DNA of 64,000 bases, from NCBI RefSeq assembly GCF_023498005.1, contig NZ_CP097289.1:3658001-3722000 (forward strand), given 5' to 3'. A model generated the notes under the pieces. The model saw only the letters and a program-made list of their open reading frames with translations, had not been told where the DNA came from and searched no databases. The DNA is from Streptomyces durmitorensis (lineage in GTDB: Bacteria > Actinomycetota > Actinomycetes > Streptomycetales > Streptomycetaceae). Position numbers and translations under genes: made by a program. Below, piece after piece: positions 1 through 8,672 of this stretch. Every line of letters begins with the position of its first letter. The stretch's first letter is position 1.

Positions 1-185
1 ACGTGCTCGACCCGGCCAGCGAGTTGAGCCGCTTCGAGGACAAGGTGCGCCGCGAGGAGGCCAGGGCGCTGGGCAAGCAGGAGCTGGCCGCGTCCTCCCT
101 GGACGCGCAGTTCGAGCAACTGGACAGCCTGGGCGACGAGGCGGAGGTCGCGGCCCGCCTCGCCGCCCTGAAGGCCACCACCTAG
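1..185 (+). CDS. pspA: PspA/IM30-family protein, C-terminal end (partial)
   Basis: This is the last 60 or so residues of a gene that starts left of the window; the frame is open from the first bases and stops at TAG 183-185. The peptide is charged and helical, with the pattern DPASELSRFEDKVRREEA followed by LAASSLDAQFEQL, as in the C-terminal coiled-coil helices of PspA/IM30. These proteins bind stressed cytoplasmic membranes and form large scaffolds. Actinobacterial PspA homologues respond to envelope stress. Only the tail is present, so the family call rests on this motif and the helical character. The GTG at position 3 is not the true start. Confidence 0.75.
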   Translation, partial: VLDPASELSRFEDKVRREEARALGKQELAASSLDAQFEQLDSLGDEAEVAARLAALKATT

Positions 186-238
186 CGGCCCGCGGCAGCC
201 GGGCCGTCAGAAGGAGGCTGAGCAGAGGAAGAGGCCGA

Positions 239-2911
239 TCAGAAGAGGCTGAGCAGCGCCTCCGCCGCGTCCATCGGCTGCACCCCGCTGTCCGGCAGCG
301 GCATCTCGAACCACACCGTCTTGCCGCGCGGCGTCCTGCGCGAGCCCCACGCGGCGCTCAGCAGACCCACCAGCTGCAGCCCGCGGCCGCCCTCGTCCGT
401 GTCACGCGCCCGGCGGCGGCGCGGCTGGACGAGGCCCGCGTCCCACACCTCGCACACCAGGGTGCGGTCGAGCAGGAGCCGCAGCCGGATGTCGCCCTCT
501 CCGTACCGCAGCGCGTTCGTGACCAGCTCGCTGACCAGCAGTTCGGTCGTGTCGCAGAGGGGTTCCAGGTCCCAGGTGCGCAGCTGCTCGCAGGCCAGTT
601 CGCGCGCCCGGCCCACCGACTTCGGGTCGCGCGGCAGCGTCCAGTCGCCGACGGCGTCGGCGGGCAGCCCCTGGATGCGCGCCATGAGCAGCGCGATGTC
701 GTCCTCTCCGTGGTGCGTGTCGAGGGTGTTCAGGACGTGGTCGCAGACGTCCTCCAGGGCGGGTGCGGGGTCGTCGAGTGCGCGTACGAAGGCGTTCAGG
801 CCCTCGTCGAGCGGATGGTCGCGGGATTCGACGAGCCCGTCGGTGTAGAGCGCGAGGAGTGCGCCCTCGGGCAGCTCGACCTCGACCTCCTCGAAGGGCT
901 CGCCGCCGACGCCCAGCGGCATGCCGGGCGGCACGTCGAGCATGAGCGGCGATTCGTCGGGCTCGACGAGCACGGGCGGCAGATGGCCGGCGTTGGCGAA
1001 CGTGCAGCGGCGCGTGACGGCGTCGTAGACCGCGTAGACGCACGTGGCGAGGTAGACCTCCGAGAGGTCCGTCCCGTTCGCGGAACGCGTCTGACGGGCC
1101 GCTCTCGTGGCCTGCTGGGTGCCTGAGGGGTCGCCGAGGCCGCGGGCGATCTCGTCGAGCGCGGAGAGCACCTCGGCGGGCTCCAGGTCCAGGAGCGCCA
1201 AGGTGCGTACGGCGGTGCGCAGTTCCCCCATGGCGACGGCGGCGCGCAGGCCCCGGCCCATGACGTCGCCGACGACCAGGGCGGTGCGATGGCCCGGCAG
1301 TTCGATGACGTCGAACCAGTCGCCGCCCACCTCGGTGGCCGCGTTGCCCGGGAGATAGCGGCAGGCGATGTCGAGGCCGGACGCCTCGGGGTCGCCCGGC
1401 GGCAGCAAGGAGCGCTGCAGTATGAGCGCGCGTTCGTGTTCGCGGCGGTAGAGGCGGGCGTTGTCGATACAGACCGCGGCGCGCGCGGCGAGCTCGACGG
1501 CGAGGGCGCGATCACGCTCCCCGAAGGGCTCGCTTCCCTTCGTGCGGGAGAACTGGGCGAGGCCGACGACCGTGTCGTGGGCGACCATCGGCACGACGAG
1601 CGTCGACTGGATGAGGCCGCCGGTGAGCCTGCTCGCGGAGCCCTCGTCGGCCCCGGAGACGAGCCGCGGCCGCGCGGTGCGCAAGGCGTCGGCGCAGGGC
1701 GAGGTGAAGGCGAACCGGTGCACGGCGCCCACGTCCACGGGGTGGCCGCCGTCCGGGAAGGGCGCGTCGGAGACGGCGCTCGCGAAGGCGACGCGGCGCA
1801 GTTCGGCGCTTCCGTCGGCGAGGCCCGGAGGCGTCTCGTCGCCGTCCAGGAGCCCCTGGTAGAGGTCCACGGAGGCCAGGTCGCAGAAGCCCGGGACGGT
1901 GACGTCCAGGAGCTCGCGTGCGGTCGTCTCCAAGTCCAGGGAGTTGCCGATGCGGGCGCCCGCCTCATTGAGCAGGGCGAGGTTGCGGCGGGCGTGGGCG
2001 GCCTCGCGGGCGGCGGCGTGCCGCCGGGTGACGTCGGTGCCGAGGCCCGCGACGCCTATGGGGCGGCCGGAACCGCTGTGCACGCGGTAGAGGTTGATCG
2101 ACCAGTGGCGGCGGTCGCTGCTGCCGGGGGCGGGGCCCACTATCTGCATGTCCGTGACGGAGTCGCCCGTCTCCAGGACGCGCTTGAGCGCGGCGGCCAT
2201 GCGGTCGGCCTCGTGCCGGGGCAGATAGTCGTGGACGGTGCGTCCGCGCTGCTCGTCGACGCCGCCCCCGAAGACGGAGGCGAAGCGGCGGTTGGCCCGC
2301 TGCACCTTCAGGTCCGTGCCGAACAGCAGGAAGCCGAAGGGAGATTGGCCGAAAATGGCCTGCGAGGCGGCGAGGTCGGTCTCGATCTGCCGGAGCGCCC
2401 GTACGTCGACGACGATGCAGACGGCGGCCCGCTCACCGTCCTCCGTCTCGGTCGGCATCACGTAGACCTCGGCTATGCCTTCGGAGCCCTTGGAGGACCC
2501 CGCTTCGGGCCCGTCGGACCCATCGGGCCCCACGGACCCCTCGGGCCCCTCGGGCCCCTCAGACCCGTCCGGCTGTCCGGGCGCCCGGAAGGGAACGGAC
2601 CCGGTCCACTCCCTGCCGTCCAGGATCTCCGCCATCTTGCGGTGCCCGCTGCTGCGCAGCTCGGGCGGGACGAAGGCCTCGATCGGGTCCCTGCCCACGG
2701 CATCCTCGGCAGGCACTCCGAACAGCCGCTCGGCCCGCCGACTCCACTGGTCGATGAGACCGTCGGGGCCGATCGAGAACGACGCCACCTTGATGTAGTC
2801 ATAGATCGAACCGGGTGGACTGCTCTGCCACATCACGTCATCCGCAGCTTCGCCCCTAGCGTCACCCGACGGCCCGTCCTGCTCCGTCGCCTTCGCTGGT
2901 ATCTCGCTCAC
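239..2911 (-). CDS. PAS-PAS-GAF-SpoIIE phosphatase with C-terminal HATPase (anti-sigma/phosphatase regulator)
   Basis: An 890-residue soluble signalling protein. Domains in order: a PAS domain (about 45-115), a Gly-rich insert (about 115-150), a second PAS (about 185-305), a GAF domain (about 330-500), a SpoIIE/PP2C phosphatase core (about 520-740, with GGDWFDV, VGDVMGRG, ANAGHLPP and LYTDGLVE) and a Bergerat-fold ATPase (about 760-880, N-box ELVTNALRYG and G-box DEGGRGLQLVG). Such proteins dephosphorylate anti-anti-sigma factors and may also act as kinases or binding partners for sigma regulators. The GTG at 2911 is chosen because GGAGGGG lies about 9 bases upstream and the upstream extension is low-complexity. 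The next gene upstream on the same strand is a second small HATPase, which suggests a shared pathway. Confidence 0.88.
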   Translation of the reverse strand: MSEIPAKATEQDGPSGDARGEAADDVMWQSSPPGSIYDYIKVASFSIGPDGLIDQWSRRAERLFGVPAEDAVGRDPIEAFVPPELRSSGHRKMAEILDGREWTGSVPFRAPGQPDGSEGPEGPEGSVGPDGSDGPEAGSSKGSEGIAEVYVMPTETEDGERAAVCIVVDVRALRQIETDLAASQAIFGQSPFGFLLFGTDLKVQRANRRFASVFGGGVDEQRGRTVHDYLPRHEADRMAAALKRVLETGDSVTDMQIVGPAPGSSDRRHWSINLYRVHSGSGRPIGVAGLGTDVTRRHAAAREAAHARRNLALLNEAGARIGNSLDLETTARELLDVTVPGFCDLASVDLYQGLLDGDETPPGLADGSAELRRVAFASAVSDAPFPDGGHPVDVGAVHRFAFTSPCADALRTARPRLVSGADEGSASRLTGGLIQSTLVVPMVAHDTVVGLAQFSRTKGSEPFGERDRALAVELAARAAVCIDNARLYRREHERALILQRSLLPPGDPEASGLDIACRYLPGNAATEVGGDWFDVIELPGHRTALVVGDVMGRGLRAAVAMGELRTAVRTLALLDLEPAEVLSALDEIARGLGDPSGTQQATRAARQTRSANGTDLSEVYLATCVYAVYDAVTRRCTFANAGHLPPVLVEPDESPLMLDVPPGMPLGVGGEPFEEVEVELPEGALLALYTDGLVESRDHPLDEGLNAFVRALDDPAPALEDVCDHVLNTLDTHHGEDDIALLMARIQGLPADAVGDWTLPRDPKSVGRARELACEQLRTWDLEPLCDTTELLVSELVTNALRYGEGDIRLRLLLDRTLVCEVWDAGLVQPRRRRARDTDEGGRGLQLVGLLSAAWGSRRTPRGKTVWFEMPLPDSGVQPMDAAEALLSLF

Positions 2912-3077
2912 GCGAACCGTCCCCTCCAGCTCACCACGTCCGGCACCGGTCACCGGATGCGGCTGCCCGCAGTATCCAGCACTACGGAGCCACGCCACAC
3001 GGCGTTCACGATCACAGCACGGACTCAACTCTTTTTGGCCCGTGACCGTCTTGTGTCCGTCCCACGCTGCCAGTCTT

Positions 3078-3494
3078 CTAACCCGGCAGCACCAGCTCGA
3101 ACCACACCGTCTTCCCCGTCTTCCCCGTGCTGCCCTGTCGTGTCCCCCAGCGCCGCGACGCGCGGGCCACCAACTGGATACCCCTGCCCCCCTCGTCATC
3201 GGGGGCCGCGTCCCGCTCCTGGGGCGGGTCGGGAAGCGGATCGGAGACCTCCACGAGGAGGGTGTCCAAAGGTCCGGCAGGGCGTACGAGACGTACGCCG
3301 ATGGGGCCCGACGCGTGCCGCAGGGAATTGGTCACCAACTCGCTCACGAGGAGGACGGTGACGTCACCGAGAGAGGCGAGGCCCCAGGCGGCGAGCTGCT
3401 TGCGGACGACGGCACGGGCTGTGCGCACGGCGCCCGGGTCCGCGGGAAAATCCCACTCGGCGCAGTCGCCTTCGGTGTCGATCACGCCGATCAC
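3078..3494 (-). CDS. ATP-binding (HATPase_c) anti-sigma-factor-like protein
   Basis: A 138-residue single-domain protein with the Bergerat ATPase fold of RsbW/SpoIIAB-like regulators. The N-box ELVTNSLRHA and the G-box DEGGRGIQLV are clear, and the segment ending KTVWFELVLPG matches the C-terminus of the neighbouring SpoIIE protein's ATPase domain. Hundreds of such proteins occur in streptomycetes, and many lack a demonstrated kinase target. Two GTG starts are possible, at 3494 and 3485; GGAAG is spaced better for 3485. The 3494 GTG overlaps the TGA of a short upstream frame (3491-3531) as GTGA, which would allow translational coupling. Confidence 0.82.
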   Translation of the reverse strand: MIGVIDTEGDCAEWDFPADPGAVRTARAVVRKQLAAWGLASLGDVTVLLVSELVTNSLRHASGPIGVRLVRPAGPLDTLLVEVSDPLPDPPQERDAAPDDEGGRGIQLVARASRRWGTRQGSTGKTGKTVWFELVLPG

Positions 3495-3703
3495 TTCCAG
3501 ACCAGCAACAGCGGACCCTTGTCCGGTTTCATGGGGTTAATGGGCACATACCCGATATCCCGGCGGAAGTACCGCTTACCTGGGCGCACTGTGGCACGAA
3601 CGGCGTAGGTGGGGCTCAAGTGCGGGAGACATGACCTCGCACGCTCCCCCACCTGGCGGCACGCGACGGCTGGCGGTACTCGACGGCCGGCGGCGCTCGA
3701 TGC

Positions 3704-4090
3704 CTAGTCGCACGCAACGGCGGCCGTCACCGCGGGGACGTCCGCGTCCAGCCACTCCACCGACCAGATCTCGTCCGGCGAGAGCCACCGCAGTTCGTCG
3801 TGGTCCTCCAGGGGCTCGGGGGCTCCCGAGAGGAGCTTCGCCGTCCACACCCACAGGACGTATCCGGGCTTGAGCGGCCACTCCCCGGGCACCCGCGCGA
3901 CCGGCTCGGCGTCCACGCCCAGTTCCTCGCGCAACTCCCGCACCAGGGCTTCCTCGGGCTGCTCGCCGGGCTCGACCTTTCCGCCGGGCAGCTCCCAGCG
4001 GCCCGCGAGCTCGGGGGGTGCGCTGCGCCGCGCGGCCAGCAGGCGCCCGTCGTCGTACAGGGCGGCGCCCACCACGATCCGTTCCGTCAT
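3704..4090 (-). CDS. Nudix (MutT-like) hydrolase
   Basis: A 128-residue Nudix protein. The signature runs from [14 protein letters not shown] to RELREELGV, with the catalytic REL-x-EE core intact. Compact MutT-like Nudix proteins of this size hydrolyse oxidised or non-canonical nucleoside triphosphates, but substrate cannot be read from the sequence. The protein starts directly with the first beta strand ([15 protein letters not shown]), so there is no extra N-terminal domain. It sits 18 bases downstream of the SPOR-like gene on the same strand, so the two are probably co-transcribed. Confidence 0.88.
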   Translation of the reverse strand: MTERIVVGAALYDDGRLLAARRSAPPELAGRWELPGGKVEPGEQPEEALVRELREELGVDAEPVARVPGEWPLKPGYVLWVWTAKLLSGAPEPLEDHDELRWLSPDEIWSVEWLDADVPAVTAAVACD

Positions 4091-4108
4091 GCGCCGGAGC
4101 CTATGCGG

Positions 4109-4294
4109 TCAGTGCGCACTGCCGTTCTGGATCAGCCTCTCCACCCAGTACAGCTTCTGGTGGCCGTGCTCGTCGAGGCTGTCGGCCATCTTCTCGGCCT
4201 CGGCCTTCGTCGCGTACCTGCCCACCCTGTAGCGGTTGCCGTTGTCGTCCTGACGTATCACGAGCCAGGGAAGTACGACCGTTCCGTCATTCAT
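4109..4294 (-). CDS. Small SPOR-like protein
   Basis: A 61-residue protein with no signal peptide. The pattern WLVIRQDDNGNRYRVGRYATKAEAEKMADSL resembles one SPOR repeat, the fold that in other proteins binds denuded peptidoglycan glycans at division sites. It begins at ATG 4294 with GGAGGGG about 5 bases upstream. Without an export signal or a membrane anchor a peptidoglycan role is doubtful, and the SPOR resemblance may reflect only the fold. Similar short proteins are common in Streptomyces genomes. It is the first gene of an apparent two-gene unit with the Nudix gene. Confidence 0.7.
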   Translation of the reverse strand: MNDGTVVLPWLVIRQDDNGNRYRVGRYATKAEAEKMADSLDEHGHQKLYWVERLIQNGSAH

Positions 4295-4438
4295 CGCGCC
4301 CCTCCGCTCGCCGCCCCCGGCGCGCGTAACGCCTCGATCAGTAAGGAAACCGCAATCCGCATATGCCCGAGCCTACGCCCGACCTTTACTCAGCGGATAC
4401 GACTTTGCACAAAGAGGTACGCAATTGGCCAACGTCGA

Positions 4439-4466
4439 GGGGGCGCACCTTTACGGGTGCGCCCCC
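4439..4466 (-). terminator. Terminator of the permease gene
   Basis: A perfect 11-bp inverted repeat: GGGGGCGCACC at 4439-4449 pairs with GGTGCGCCCCC at 4456-4466 across a 6-base loop (TTTACG). It lies 44 bases past the permease stop codon. There is no U-tract, which is usual for Streptomyces terminators. Confidence 0.8.
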
Positions 4467-4510
4467 TGGTGAAACTGGTTCAGCCGGTGTCGGGCCGGTG
4501 CGAGCCGGTG

Positions 4511-6205
4511 TCAGTCGGCGCGCACCGTCGGCATCGGCATGAGCACCGGCACACCCGACGGCGACGTACGGCAGACGTCGCCGCACTCCGCGTCCAACGA
4601 GCAGCACAGGGAGCAGATCGGGCCCGACTGGACCGGGCAGTCCGCGATGTCCGGGAGTTCGTACGCGGTCTCGCAGACGCTGCACGCGTGCGTGGCCGTC
4701 ACGTCGGGGACGTCGACGTGCGGGCCGTTCACCGGGTTGGGGCGTGCAAGGTAGTACTTGCCCTTCGTCGCCCAGGCGATCAACGGGCACAGGACGACGG
4801 CGAGTCCGGCCGCGATGAACGTCGAGAAGGCTTCCGCGTACTGGCCGAAGAGGCCGAAGAAGGCCAGGATCGACACCACCGACGCGATCACCATCGAGCC
4901 GAAGCCCGCCGGGTTCACCGCGTACAGGTAGGCCCTCTTGAACTCGATGTACGGAGGGCTCCAGCCCATCTTCTTGTTGATGACGAGGTCGGCGGCGACC
5001 GCCACGATCCACGCGATGCCCACGTTCGAGTAGAAGCCGAGCAGCTTGTTGAGGGCCGCGAACATGTTCATCTCCATCAGCGTCAGCGCGATGGCGAGGT
5101 TGAGGAAGATGTACCAGACCCGGCCCGGGTGCTTGTGCGTGATGCGGGAGAAGAAGTTCGACCAGGACAGCGAGCCGCTGTAGGCGTTGGTCACGTTGAT
5201 CTTGATCTGCGAGACGATCACGAAGAGAGCCGCCGCGGGCAGCGCGAAGGAGCCGAGCCAGGGCTTCAGGGCCTCGATCTGCGGGGCGATCGGCTCCAGG
5301 GCGTGCGTCTTGCCGACGGCCTCCAGGGCCGCGAACGCCAGGAGGGCGCCGCCCAGCTGCTTGGCGGCGCCGATGATGACCCAGCCGGGTCCGGCCGCGA
5401 GAACGGCCAGATTCCAACGCCGTTTGTTCTGCTCCGTCTTGGCGGGCATGAAGCGCAGATAGTCCGCCTGCTCGCCGATCTGGGCGATGAGCGAGAGCGC
5501 GACCCCCGTGCCGAGCCCGAAGGCGACCCAGGAGAAGCCGCTGCCGGCGCCTTCGGTGCCCCCGAAGGAACCGAAGGCGCCGAAGGCGTCCGGCGCCTCG
5601 AAGGCGAGCACCACGAAGGGCAGCACCATGCCGATGAGCCAGATCGGCTGCGTCCAGGCCTGCACCTTGGCCAGGGCGCCCATGCCGCGGAAGACGATCG
5701 GGATCACGATGAGCGTCGTGATCAAGTAGCCGATCTCCACCGGGAGTCCGACGGCCTGGTGCATGGCCTGGGCCATGATCGAGCCTTCGAGCGCGAAGAA
5801 GATGAACGTGAACGAGGCGTAGATCAGCGACGTCAGCGTCGAGCCGAAGTAGCCGAAGCCCGCTCCCCGGGTCACCAGGTCCATGTCCAGGCCGTACTTG
5901 GCACAGGCCCGCGCGATCGGGATGCCGGTGACGAAGATGATCGTCGCGGCGCACAGGATCGAGGCGAGCCCGCTGGTGAAGCCGTACGTGAAGACGATGG
6001 ACGCGCCGATCGCGAAGTCCGCGAGGTAGGCGATGCCGCCGAGCGCGGTCGACGCCACCATCGTCGGCGACCAGCGCCGGAACGAATGCGGCGCGTACCG
6101 CAGGGAGTAGTCCTCGCGGCTCTCGTCGGCCGCCATCTTCGCGTAGCTGCGCTGGGGCGGCGGGCCTGCGGCGGCGCTGGTGTCGCGGGTGGCCGTATCC
6201 GTCAT
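4511..6205 (-). CDS. NCS1-family purine/cytosine permease-like transporter with Cys-rich C-terminal tail
   Basis: A 564-residue integral membrane protein with about 12 hydrophobic segments and the NCS1 features of cytosine, purine, allantoin and thiamine-precursor importers (ALGGIAYLADFAIGAS near segment 1; ITNAY-type NVTNAYSGSLSWSN in the middle). These are cation-coupled importers of nucleobases and related compounds. The exact substrate is unknown. After the last membrane segment there is a tail of about 75 residues with eight cysteines in CxxC, CxxCC and CxxxC spacings (about residues 510-550), which looks like a metal-binding or redox module and is not part of the usual transporter fold. 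A GntR regulator lies 178 bases upstream on the same strand and may control it. Confidence 0.85.
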   Translation of the reverse strand: MTDTATRDTSAAAGPPPQRSYAKMAADESREDYSLRYAPHSFRRWSPTMVASTALGGIAYLADFAIGASIVFTYGFTSGLASILCAATIIFVTGIPIARACAKYGLDMDLVTRGAGFGYFGSTLTSLIYASFTFIFFALEGSIMAQAMHQAVGLPVEIGYLITTLIVIPIVFRGMGALAKVQAWTQPIWLIGMVLPFVVLAFEAPDAFGAFGSFGGTEGAGSGFSWVAFGLGTGVALSLIAQIGEQADYLRFMPAKTEQNKRRWNLAVLAAGPGWVIIGAAKQLGGALLAFAALEAVGKTHALEPIAPQIEALKPWLGSFALPAAALFVIVSQIKINVTNAYSGSLSWSNFFSRITHKHPGRVWYIFLNLAIALTLMEMNMFAALNKLLGFYSNVGIAWIVAVAADLVINKKMGWSPPYIEFKRAYLYAVNPAGFGSMVIASVVSILAFFGLFGQYAEAFSTFIAAGLAVVLCPLIAWATKGKYYLARPNPVNGPHVDVPDVTATHACSVCETAYELPDIADCPVQSGPICSLCCSLDAECGDVCRTSPSGVPVLMPMPTVRAD

Positions 6206-6383
6206 GTGGGTTCCTGTCGTCCGACCGGATTGCGGGTACGGACGATGAAATTAGGAGCCGTGCATGACAAGTTGTTGCAGGGCGCGATTGCCCCGGCGTT
6301 ACGGAATCCGAGCGCGGGTTAACTCGTGATCACGGCGGGCGGACGGGCCCGTCCGGATTCCGGGCGTACGCCGGAGCACTCGG

Positions 6384-7136
6384 TCACCTCACCGGCAGGT
6401 GGTATGCGATCCGATAGCGGTCCGCGGGCACCACGACGTCGGCCGTCTCGACCGGCTTGCCCGAGGCGAAGTACGTCCGCTGCACGACGATCACCACATG
6501 GCCGGGGACTCCGCCGAGCGCCATGAGCTCCTCCGCAAGCCCCGGGCGCGCGCCGACCTCCTCCGCGACGTTGTCCACGACCACGTCGATGGCCGCCATG
6601 CGCTCGACCACTCCGCAGCCGCCGAGCGGCCCCTCCTCGGGGAGCATCACCGGAGTGCGTCCGGTGACGGCGAGGGGTTCCCAGGAGGTGGAGAGCATCA
6701 TCACCTCGCCCGCGTCGCGGTAGACGTACTTGGTGCACATCACGCGGTCGCCCGCGCGGATGCCGAGACGCTCGGCGACCGCGCTGTTCGCCTCGGCCTG
6801 TTCGCTGCGGGACTCCCAGGTGCCGCGCGCGCCGTCCTCCGCCTGCTCCTGACGGAAGGGCGTCGAGCCGCCGGAGGCCCGATAGCCCGTACGCGCCACG
6901 CGGCGGGGCACCGGTCGCTCGCGCACATAGGTGCCGGATCCGGAACGTCCTTCGACCAGGCCTTCGGCCATCAGGACCTTGCGTGCCTCCAGGGCGACCG
7001 TGTCCGACACCCCGTACTCCTCGCGGATCCTGGCCTGCGAGGGGAGTCGGGTGTGCGGCGGCAGGGAACCGTCGACGATCTTCTTGCGGAGATCACCCGC
7101 GACCCGCAGATACGCCGGCTGTTCACCGAAAGTCAC
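6384..7136 (-). CDS. GntR-family (HutC/UTRA) transcriptional regulator
   Basis: A 250-residue regulator with an N-terminal winged helix-turn-helix (about 10-75: AGDLRKKIVDGSL, LPSQARIREEYGVSD and VEGRSGSGTYV are classic GntR positions) and a C-terminal UTRA ligand-binding domain (about 100-245). HutC-type regulators sense small effectors and are usually released from operators when the ligand binds. It is transcribed toward the NCS1 permease, with a gap of 178 bases that could hold the permease promoter, so the permease is the natural candidate target. The ligand is unknown. Confidence 0.88.
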   Translation of the reverse strand: MTFGEQPAYLRVAGDLRKKIVDGSLPPHTRLPSQARIREEYGVSDTVALEARKVLMAEGLVEGRSGSGTYVRERPVPRRVARTGYRASGGSTPFRQEQAEDGARGTWESRSEQAEANSAVAERLGIRAGDRVMCTKYVYRDAGEVMMLSTSWEPLAVTGRTPVMLPEEGPLGGCGVVERMAAIDVVVDNVAEEVGARPGLAEELMALGGVPGHVVIVVQRTYFASGKPVETADVVVPADRYRIAYHLPVR

Positions 7137-7310
7137 TGGCCACTCCCATCAGGTTGACAGACAGCAACAGCCTGGCAACCGTCGGTTGTTGGCCGCAACC
7201 CAAGGCCAAGGAATCACCCGAAGTGATGATTTCTAGGTGTGCAGGGCTTTACGCAGGGGCTTTCCGCAGCTATGGCGATCACTTTCCCGCGGCGGTCCGG
7301 GAGGCGGCCG

Positions 7311-8576
7311 TCAGACGCTCGCGCCCCGGATGTCGAGGAACCGGGAGATCGCCGACCGCGCGATCTGACTCCCCCAGCCGCCCCAGTTCACGTCGAAGCA
7401 GTGGTCCGCCCAGGGGAGTTCGACATACGTCGCCGGCGCCCCGGCCGCGTAGAGGCGCCGCGCCAGCTCCCGCGCCTGCGCCACCGGCACCGCACGGTCC
7501 GCGCTGCCGTGCAGCAGGAGCGTGGGCGGCACGTCGGTCCGTACGAGCTTCGCGGGCGAGCCGAGGCGGTAGCGGGCGGGCACGGCCTTCGCCGAACCGC
7601 CCATCAGGCGCGGGATCATGGGGTCGCCGCGCAGCGCCGTCCCGGCGATGAGGCGCCCCATGTCGGTCGGCCCGTAGAGCGAGATCACCCCGGAGACCGA
7701 GCTGTCACGCACCGCACAGGACGCGGGGACGCGGTCATCACCCTCCGTGTAGGCGGCCGCCAAGGCGAGATTGCCGCCCGCCGAACTCCCCGCGAGGACA
7801 AGGCGGTCGGGATCGATGCCGTACGCGCGCGCGTGCCGCCGCACCCACCCCACGGCGCACTTCACGTCGCCGATCTGGTCGAGCTGGGTCACGCGGGGCG
7901 CGAGCCGGTAGTCGATGTCGAAGACCGACCAGCCGCGTTCGTTGAACCAGCGGTTCCATGCGGGGCTCTGACCGCGGTGCCCCTTGTTCCAGCCTCCGCC
8001 ATGCACCCAGACCACGGCCGGGTGACGTACGCCCGCCCGCCTCGGCAGGGTCCACAGGTCCAGCTTCTCGCGCCGCTCGCCGATGCGGGCGTAACGGCGT
8101 GTGCGGTCGCCGTCGGGGGCCTTGGCGTAGTTGACGCCGTCGAAGTACGCCGTGGGGGCCAGGCGTTGCCCCTGGTCCTCGGCGGTGCGGTACGCGGCGG
8201 CGTACGGCATGACGCCGTACACGAGCGCGACGAACGCGGTCAGCACGGCGAATCCGGCGCACCAGGGGTACCGCCGGCCCGCGACCGCACCGGCCACCAG
8301 GCCGATGACCGCGGGCGGCACGATCGCGAGCCCCCAGGAGGTGACCGCCGCCGCGACGAGCACCAGGAGCGGGATGCGGGGCAGCGGGGCGGCGACGAGC
8401 ACGGCAAGGGCGGCGTTCAGGAGGGCGACGGCGACGAGGAGCCCGCGGGAGAGGTGCGCGACGCACGAAACCCTGGGCCCGTTCCTGCCGTTGCGGCTGC
8501 CCCTTCGGGGAGAGTCCGACGCCGCGGGCCCCACAGTGCGCTGGGCCGCGACGGTCGGCGTCATGACGGTCGTCAC
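7311..8576 (-). CDS. Membrane-anchored alpha/beta hydrolase (esterase/lipase)
   Basis: A 421-residue protein. Three or four hydrophobic segments lie in the first 145 residues, and the rest is an alpha/beta-hydrolase domain of the hormone-sensitive lipase or carboxylesterase type. The oxyanion-hole motif HGGGW is at about 200, the nucleophile elbow GSSAGGN at about 275, the acid in HGSADRAVP at about 370 and the histidine in WADHCFD at about 400. The active domain is probably outside the membrane. Homologues hydrolyse short-chain esters; the natural substrate is unknown. The GTG at 8576 is taken as the start, but ATG 8564 is an equal alternative because neither has a convincing ribosome binding site. 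Confidence 0.82.
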   Translation of the reverse strand: MTTVMTPTVAAQRTVGPAASDSPRRGSRNGRNGPRVSCVAHLSRGLLVAVALLNAALAVLVAAPLPRIPLLVLVAAAVTSWGLAIVPPAVIGLVAGAVAGRRYPWCAGFAVLTAFVALVYGVMPYAAAYRTAEDQGQRLAPTAYFDGVNYAKAPDGDRTRRYARIGERREKLDLWTLPRRAGVRHPAVVWVHGGGWNKGHRGQSPAWNRWFNERGWSVFDIDYRLAPRVTQLDQIGDVKCAVGWVRRHARAYGIDPDRLVLAGSSAGGNLALAAAYTEGDDRVPASCAVRDSSVSGVISLYGPTDMGRLIAGTALRGDPMIPRLMGGSAKAVPARYRLGSPAKLVRTDVPPTLLLHGSADRAVPVAQARELARRLYAAGAPATYVELPWADHCFDVNWGGWGSQIARSAISRFLDIRGASV

Positions 8577-8672
8577 GCCGAAGAACTATCACAGAAGCGG
8601 ACAAAAAGCCCTTAGGGTGAGTGGCTTGGCGTCAACCGGACCCGCTCGCCGCACGACCGCACCACCCTTTCG

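Noticed and set aside
1289..3361. 690-residue plus-strand frame opposite the SpoIIE gene
   Set aside because: Antisense shadow of the PAS-SpoIIE gene caused by high GC; no domain or ribosome binding site.
3800..6322. 840-residue plus-strand frame across the Nudix and permease genes
   Set aside because: Arg/His/Asp-rich shadow product that crosses two real genes; no motif.
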